Below, piece after piece: positions 38,660 to 41,813 of a stretch of 41,813 bases of DNA (the first letter of the stretch is position 1; every line of letters begins with the position of its first letter). A model generated the notes under the pieces. The model did not search any database and was not told where the DNA came from. It was given only the letters and a program-made list of their open reading frames with translations. The position numbers and the translations under genes are program-made. The stretch comes from a virus. Where the stretch lies: the IMG/VR virus record IMGVR_UViG_3300009157_000006, positions 1-41,813 of that record; one strand, 5' to 3'.

Positions 38660-39053
38660 CCAAATCTCCTATTTCACTAAAGACCAAAAGAGTTCCCGGA
38701 CCTTCCTGCCGATACTGTTTCTCTGCAACAATACGGCATATCTGCCTGTCATTCCCAAAACAGATATTGTCCTGACATAAATCCAAATAAAACTTCAATA
38801 GATTATCTAAGTCACTTAAATTACAGCAGTAATCAAAGTCTTTAATCTCTCTAGATTTTGGCTTTTGGAAGTAAAATGTTGCGTTGAGTTCAATCTTTCC
38901 CTCTAGTGGCAACTGATTGCCTTTGTAATGTAATATAATTGAACCTAATTGATTTTTAATACGTCTCTGAGTGTCATAACGTACAGATCGGCATTGCCCA
39001 GGCCTAGCCCATGAGATTGGCTTGCCTGGTATATAGATATTTAGCTTTCTCAC
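38652..39053 (-). CDS. rusA: RusA-like Holliday junction resolvase (133 aa)
   Basis: RusA-family enzymes are dimers that cut four-way junctions using Asp residues. Here S-D81-L-D83-N-L-L-K-F-Y-L-D91 and G-N-D102-R-Q-I match the D-x-D-N-L-x-K-x-x-x-D and D-D-x-Q-I elements, and I-P-G-K-P-I-S-W-A-R-P near the start matches the family's first strand. The length is about that of the family. The GTG start has AAGGAG upstream. It works naturally with the ERF proteins and SSB, and could also trim branched DNA before packaging, given the adjacent terminase genes. Confidence 0.9.
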   Translation of the reverse strand: MRKLNIYIPGKPISWARPGQCRSVRYDTQRRIKNQLGSIILHYKGNQLPLEGKIELNATFYFQKPKSREIKDFDYCCNLSDLDNLLKFYLDLCQDNICFGNDRQICRIVAEKQYRQEGPGTLLVFSEIGDLDE

Positions 39054-39329
39054 TCTCTCTCCTTAGCTTATGCTTCCTATCTTGAAGATAGATTAGCACT
39101 ATTTTTTCTAAAGCGTTCCTTTTACCCAAAAAAATAGTAAACTTCTTTTGTATTCTATTTTACGTCTCCCTATTCAGGAGAGACCTAAAATCACCTCAGG
39201 GGAGAGAAAAGGGATAGAATCCCTAACTCTTCTCCCCACATAACTTTGAAATTATGACATATAGAAACAGCCTGGGGTGAAGATGTGTAGTTATTTTAGT
39301 TGCAAGAATTTTTATGTTTCCCTGGGCTT

Positions 39330-39362
39330 TTAAGCTCTTAAATAGGCGGTATAAGCCAGCAT
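39330..39362 (-). other. Possible 10-codon leader peptide within hairpin C
   Basis: Read leftward, AAAGGAG (39374-39368) is five bases before ATG (39362-39360), which opens M-L-A-Y-T-A-Y-L-R-A and a TAA at 39332-39330. The peptide covers one arm of hairpin C, so a ribosome translating it would melt that stem, as in attenuators. Ten codons alone is weak evidence; the perfect ribosome binding site is the main support. Confidence 0.35.
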
Positions 39363-39563
39363 CCGTTCTCCTTTACTCACAGACACTGAATGTCAAAACC
39401 AGGCTCCAGCTTATACCGCCGCATCAGTTAGCTTCATTTACTACGATTGATAGAGGGCCTTCTTCTTCCTTTTCCCCCCCTGCCCTCTATCAATCGCCAC
39501 TAGACCCCGTAATACTTTTTGCTTTCTGTATTAGCGCTGTGCTATTGTTAGTTATTTATTAAT

Positions 39564-39597
39564 AAAAAAGGGCCAGATACTTTCACATATCTAACCC
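39564..39597 (-). terminator. Terminator after the initiator operon
   Basis: Read leftward, GGGTTAGATA (39597-39588) pairs with TATCTGGCCC (39579-39570), ten pairs with two G-U wobbles, followed by TTTTTT (39569-39564). The wobbles form only in the leftward RNA, confirming direction. It ends the unit containing the initiator and the 71-residue ORF. Confidence 0.9.
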
Positions 39598-39631
39598 TAT
39601 GAATAGGAATTATTTGTAAGTCTATTCTAAT

Positions 39632-39847
39632 TTATTTCTGCCATGGTAATTCCCCATTATCTTTTTGGTATTGAGTTATTCTCCATAGATCTCTTATTTG
39701 GTCTCCTGCTTGCTCATAGAATATTTCTTTTCTATCTTTATGGCATTCATGTAAAAAATCAATACAACAGAATAATTTCTTTACTTTCTCAGCCCTTGTA
39801 CGTGGTGTAGGAGGAATAGCTGGTAGGTATTTGCTTTTATTATACAC
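39632..39847 (-). CDS. Small protein downstream of the initiator (71 aa)
   Basis: The ATG at 39847 overlaps the end of the initiator gene by eight bases, and the frame closes just before a strong terminator, so the two form an operon. The product is basic at the start (P-P-T-P-R-T-R-A-E-K-V-K-K), has three Cys (C-C-I-D-F-L-H-E-C-H) that might bind metal, and a C-terminal helix. No family is recognised. A replication accessory protein is plausible by context. Confidence 0.6.
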   Translation of the reverse strand: MYNKSKYLPAIPPTPRTRAEKVKKLFCCIDFLHECHKDRKEIFYEQAGDQIRDLWRITQYQKDNGELPWQK

Positions 39848-40940
39848 TCAATGCAAATTGATGTTTTTTAACATGTCTAGATTTAGATAAAGCTGCTTCC
39901 AATTGGTTTTTTTCTTGGACTAATGCAGCTTGGTTGGCTTCCAATTGGTTTATTTTCTTATCTAAAATTGACATTTGCTCTAGCAATAGCTTCTCTTTGG
40001 CCTCCAAGGCCTCTCTTACGGCCCCCTTGCTGAATATCTTATTACATGAAATTGGGGCCAAATCGCCAACGATTATTGCCTTCTGATGTAATATTTCTTT
40101 TTTGGATATTCCATCCTGTGAGTTTCTTAACAAGTCTTCTACTACGGCTAGTCTTTGAATCATATTGCCTTGAGTAAACTCACTCTCTCTTTTTTCTGAC
40201 TCAGCCCATAGTTGTGATACATTGATTCCAAACGGTTGTTGAGACTTAGGGACATAGACACACTCCGGCTCATATGGCTCTGGAGACTTAGGATGTTCTA
40301 TATATCCTATGGTTTTCATAATACTACTCGATTTTTGGGAAATAAAATGGCATGGTCTGTCTACCAAGTCTTTGAGTTCCCCTAAGATTTTATTTATTTT
40401 CTCTTTTTGGTTTTTTTTAAAATTATAAGAGAGTTCAAAGAAATAGAACTTCTTATCCCCTAGGTAAGATTTTAATTTATAATAATAACCTTTAGTTTTA
40501 ATATAAAGGTGATCACTTATTTCATGTAATTTCTGGAAGCGTTTTGACAGCTCATTCATGAATGCTATTCCAGCTTCAGTAAAGAAAATATAATTCAAGG
40601 TATAGCGTAGTGAATGCTTTCCATGAGCTTTTGTTGTAAATGCCCCTAGGGCCTCCAAATCTCTTCTTGCCCTACGGCATGTTATAACAGGCATACCAGT
40701 AAGTTTAGACATATATGGAAAAGACATAGTAACCACACGGCCCTTAACTCTGCGGCATCCCCATAAGGCTTTAAGGAACTTTACCGCCCTGCTTGGTAGA
40801 CCCTTGAGTGGATCTAGAAATAGATCTGATTTTTGATCTTTCTGTTGACTTTTGGCTTGGGTTACTTTAGATTGTGTTTTCATCTTTTTTATCATCTCAG
40901 GCAGGTTTTTCTCTTTAGTAAGAGGCTTATTAACGCACAA
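39840..40940 (-). CDS. Winged-helix replication initiator candidate (up to 366 aa)
   Basis: Residues about 48-120 form a winged helix as in plasmid Rep and phage replisome-organiser proteins: L-P-S-R-A-V-K-F-L-K-A-L-W, M-S-F-P-Y-M-S-K-L-T-G-M-P-V-I-T-C-R-R-A-R-R-D-L-E-A-L-G-A, and a wing ending H-S-L-R-Y-T-L-N-Y-I-F-F. The middle is aromatic and basic, and residues 315-355 form a coiled coil. No polymerase or helicase motif is seen. It would recognise an origin and recruit host machinery. The frame opens at TTG 40940; ATGs at 40895 or 40883 are alternatives, and none has a good ribosome binding site. Confidence 0.6.
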   Translation of the reverse strand: MCVNKPLTKEKNLPEMIKKMKTQSKVTQAKSQQKDQKSDLFLDPLKGLPSRAVKFLKALWGCRRVKGRVVTMSFPYMSKLTGMPVITCRRARRDLEALGAFTTKAHGKHSLRYTLNYIFFTEAGIAFMNELSKRFQKLHEISDHLYIKTKGYYYKLKSYLGDKKFYFFELSYNFKKNQKEKINKILGELKDLVDRPCHFISQKSSSIMKTIGYIEHPKSPEPYEPECVYVPKSQQPFGINVSQLWAESEKRESEFTQGNMIQRLAVVEDLLRNSQDGISKKEILHQKAIIVGDLAPISCNKIFSKGAVREALEAKEKLLLEQMSILDKKINQLEANQAALVQEKNQLEAALSKSRHVKKHQFALSV

Positions 40941-41009
40941 TCTTGGCAGAATATGGTTCTTAGGCCGCGGTTAAAATTAAGACTTGTCAATTTATAAAAA
41001 TAGAGTCTA

Positions 41010-41020
41010 TCAGATTCTGA
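41010..41020. promoter_or_regulatory. Small palindromic operator candidate
   Basis: TCAGATTCTGA (five-base arms about a central T) lies in the gap between the MerR-like pair's terminator and the initiator gene, within an A/T-rich stretch suited to a promoter. It could be bound by one of the MerR-like proteins encoded just upstream. No clear -35/-10 pair is seen. Confidence 0.35.
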
Positions 41021-41067
41021 TCAAATTTGAGACTTTTTTTTATATTTTTTGTGGGGAAGGGTAAAAT

Positions 41068-41098
41068 AGCTCCAGGAGCCTTATAAACTCTTGGAGCT
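41068..41098. terminator. Terminator between the MerR-like pair and the initiator
   Basis: AGCTCCAGGAG (41068-41078) pairs with CTCTTGGAGCT (41088-41098), eleven pairs including one G-U on the plus strand, with a nine-base loop. The leftward U run is short (ATTTTA), and a T-rich run follows on the rightward side, so it may act in both directions. It insulates the regulator pair. Confidence 0.75.
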
Positions 41099-41107
41099 TT
41101 TCTCTTT

Positions 41108-41341
41108 TTAAGACAATTTACTATCTTTATACATTGTTTTTACAATTACCAAGTGTTCTTTTTTATACGCACATATATTATTTCTAAGCCCAAATTTTAA
41201 GAATGGTTTCAATATTCCCTTCTTTTGCCATTTGTAAACGGTATCAATTGATACCTCAAGAAACTTAGCCACATCTTTACTTGTATAAAGCTCAACCTCA
41301 AACTTCTTACCATCTATTACTGCTTCATGCTTAAATATCAT
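41108..41341 (-). CDS. MerR-like single-domain HTH protein (77 aa)
   Basis: Residues 19-65 match a MerR/excisionase-type winged HTH: Y-T-S-K-D-V-A-K-F-L-E-V-S-I-D-T-V-Y-K-W-Q-K-K-G, then I-L-K-P and a wing ending with K-K-E-H-L. It has no effector domain, like BldC and excisionases, which bind head-to-tail sites. The first 18 residues form an extra beta hairpin. It is the second gene of an operon; its ATG is two bases after the stop of the related protein at 41343-41546, so they may act together. No integrase is present, so an excision role is unlikely. Confidence 0.7.
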   Translation of the reverse strand: MIFKHEAVIDGKKFEVELYTSKDVAKFLEVSIDTVYKWQKKGILKPFLKFGLRNNICAYKKEHLVIVKTMYKDSKLS

Positions 41342-41342
41342 C

Positions 41343-41546
41343 CTAATTCTTACCCTTCTTATTTCTAGTTTCTATAAATTTATCTAAGTCCTCTCGTGAA
41401 TATACCCTTGTACCACCAGAAAGGGTAACAGTCGGCTTCAAAATCCCGTGCTTATCCCATCTCTTTACTGTTTGAGTCGATACTCCCAATATTCTTGATG
41501 CCATTGTCACTGAGCAATATTCCCCATCACCACATATAATTGTCAT
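41343..41546 (-). CDS. MerR-like single-domain HTH protein (67 aa)
   Basis: Residues 11-58 match a MerR-type domain closely: V-T-M-A-S-R-I-L-G-V-S-T-Q-T-V-K-R-W-D-K-H-G-I-L-K-P, then the wing S-G-G-T-R-V-Y-S-R-E-D-L. There is no effector or dimerisation domain, as in BldC-like proteins. It is the first leftward gene beyond the divergent promoters, the classic position of a switch regulator. Its candidate targets are the dyads and repeats at 41591-41627, 36318-36350, 37774-37806 and 28036-28057. GGAA precedes the ATG at 41546. Confidence 0.75.
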   Translation of the reverse strand: MTIICGDGEYCSVTMASRILGVSTQTVKRWDKHGILKPTVTLSGGTRVYSREDLDKFIETRNKKGKN

Positions 41547-41570
41547 ACTTGTTCCTATTAATGTTATATA

Positions 41571-41599
41571 TATAATACTTCTTGACTTTGTTACTTTAA
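41571..41599 (-). promoter_or_regulatory. Divergent leftward promoter for the MerR-like pair
   Basis: Read leftward, TTAAAG (41599-41594) and TATTAT (41576-41571) are separated by 17 bp, just upstream of the MerR-like gene starting at 41546. The element overlaps the rightward promoter, so RNA polymerase could not easily occupy both. This resembles a divergent regulatory switch. The -35 is imperfect, hence moderate confidence. Confidence 0.5.
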
Positions 41600-41610
41600 T
41601 AGTTTAATAT
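41582..41610 (+). promoter_or_regulatory. Early rightward promoter
   Basis: The -35 TTGACT (41582-41587) and -10 TAATAT (41605-41610) are separated by 17 bp, a near-consensus sigma70 arrangement. It sits about 60 bp upstream of the first rightward ORF at 41668. The same hexamer pair recurs at 571-598, so both probably drive early genes. An inverted repeat (TTACTTTA 41591-41598, TAAAGTAA 41620-41627) brackets the -10 and is a candidate operator. Confidence 0.7.
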
Positions 41611-41667
41611 ATAAAAATATAAAGTAAAGTACAATTTTAGTTAGGTGACTTTAGATAAAGGAATAAT

Positions 41668-41763
41668 ATGAACCCTAATAAGTTTAGGAAAGTTGAAAAA
41701 ATTAAACTTTTATTAACAAAGTTAGAAGAAGAAAATGGGGTAATAATTAATGGAAATAAATAA
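41668..41763 (+). CDS. 31-residue leading ORF of the early unit
   Basis: An ATG at 41668 follows a good ribosome binding site (AAAGGA, about 5 bases upstream) and opens a 31-codon frame ending in TAA at 41761-41763. Because of the terminal repeat, its 3' end also appears at 1-73. The product is small, basic and Lys/Leu/Glu-rich, and I recognise no family. It overlaps the start of the ERF-like gene (60, equivalent to 41750) by 14 bases. That gene lacks a strong site of its own, so translational coupling is likely. It is the first gene after the early promoter. Confidence 0.55.
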   Translation: MNPNKFRKVEKIKLLLTKLEEENGVIINGNK

Positions 41764-41813
41764 TCAAGAAGAGTTAATTCTACAGGAAATGCATACTGCC
41801 TTATCATCTAAGG
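41691..41813. repeat. Terminal direct repeat, right copy
   Basis: This is the exact second copy of bases 1-123. Joining the copies makes the rightward early unit continuous: the promoter at 41582-41610 and the small ORF at 41668 lie directly upstream of the ERF-like gene at 60. Confidence 0.95.

Larger units (their letters stand above)
39054..39631. other. 578-bp non-coding region with a cluster of strong hairpins
   Basis: No credible gene lies here. Hairpins include: CTATCTT/AAGATAG near 39078-39092; B, an imperfect stem 39199-39237 (GGGGAGA/TCTCCCC outside, AGGGAT/ATCCCT with a 3-base loop inside); W, AGCCTGGGG 39269-39277 with CCCTGGGCT 39320-39328; C, 12-bp perfect arms 39345-39356 and 39409-39420; D, 15-bp perfect arms 39444-39458 and 39482-39496 around a 23-base all-pyrimidine loop; E, TAATAC/GTATTA 39510-39533. 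A leftward 10-codon leader ORF with a perfect ribosome binding site lies in C. The region could be a structured RNA, packaging site, origin or attenuator. Confidence 0.8.

Noticed and set aside
39314-39562. 82-codon rightward frame with a hydrophobic end in the structured region
   Set aside because: No ribosome binding site, overlaps two perfect inverted repeats, and runs to the edge of a leftward terminator. The structures explain the sequence better.
41108-41546. Excisionase genes implying an integrated prophage
   Set aside because: No integrase or attachment site was found anywhere. MerR-like single-domain proteins are also regulators, so the excisionase label is not supported.
1-41813. 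tRNA genes or a diversity-generating retroelement
   Set aside because: No cloverleaf with a T-arm motif and no reverse transcriptase was recognised. This was a reading by eye, and a tRNA search program would be decisive.

Overview
This window is one complete genome of a short-tailed (podovirus-like) dsDNA bacteriophage, A+T-rich, about 41.7 kb as a circle. Bases 1-123 recur exactly at 41691-41813, so the contig closes on itself. Five recognisable head, packaging and tail families support the call: a P22-type portal, a large terminase, a putative small terminase of an N4-gp56-type phage, an N4-gp56-type major capsid protein, and a P22 gp10/T7 gp12-like tail nozzle. I see no integrase, DNA polymerase, helicase, RNA polymerase or tRNA. 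Replication must rely largely on the host, guided by a winged-helix initiator, SSB, a RusA resolvase and ERF annealing proteins. The host is not identifiable from sequence alone. Signal peptides, a lipobox protein and an M15-type endolysin fit a Gram-negative bacterium. The WD40-type propeller and YadA-like adhesin repeats are reminiscent of bacteria living with protists, but that is only a guess.

Layout. A rightward early unit (41668 through the contig junction to 3430) starts at a divergent promoter pair near 41571-41627. It encodes a short and a full-length ERF-like protein, a secreted protein, a zinc-knuckle protein, a small lipoprotein and unknowns. It meets the leftward transcripts at a hairpin near 3440. 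Everything else runs leftward from 41546 to 3461, except two rightward genes at 18033-18427.

Reading leftward: two small MerR-like regulators (41546-41108); an initiator and a small ORF (40940-39632) ending in a terminator; a highly structured 0.5-kb non-coding region (39160-39533); rusA, a putative terS, a terminator, a promoter with an inverted repeat, and terL (39053-36348); three 11-bp iterons; regulators including a zinc/HTH protein and a protein carrying an RNA-polymerase alpha-CTD-like domain, then ssb (36283-34434); portal, endolysin and a string of small genes (34217-29588); a conserved unknown and the scaffold (29474-28142); a terminator, a promoter whose spacer is a perfect palindrome, a hairpin-rich leader and the major capsid gene (28108-26872); capsid/neck/nozzle genes and candidate ejection proteins (26860-18526).

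The last third of the late region (17900-3787) is dominated by four giant repeat-rich tail fibre/adhesin genes (998, 774, 1106 and 932 codons). Between them sit small beta-rich proteins, a seven-bladed beta-propeller and a NUMOD3/HNH homing endonuclease. The endonuclease gene is bracketed by a 15-bp direct repeat that preserves the junction it appears to have split.

The most promising leads are the 39160-39533 structured element, the palindrome-in-spacer promoters with candidate MerR-like partners, the alpha-CTD-like protein, the paired ERF proteins, the endonuclease footprint beside the propeller gene, and the inverted regulator/membrane-protein cassette at 18033-18427.
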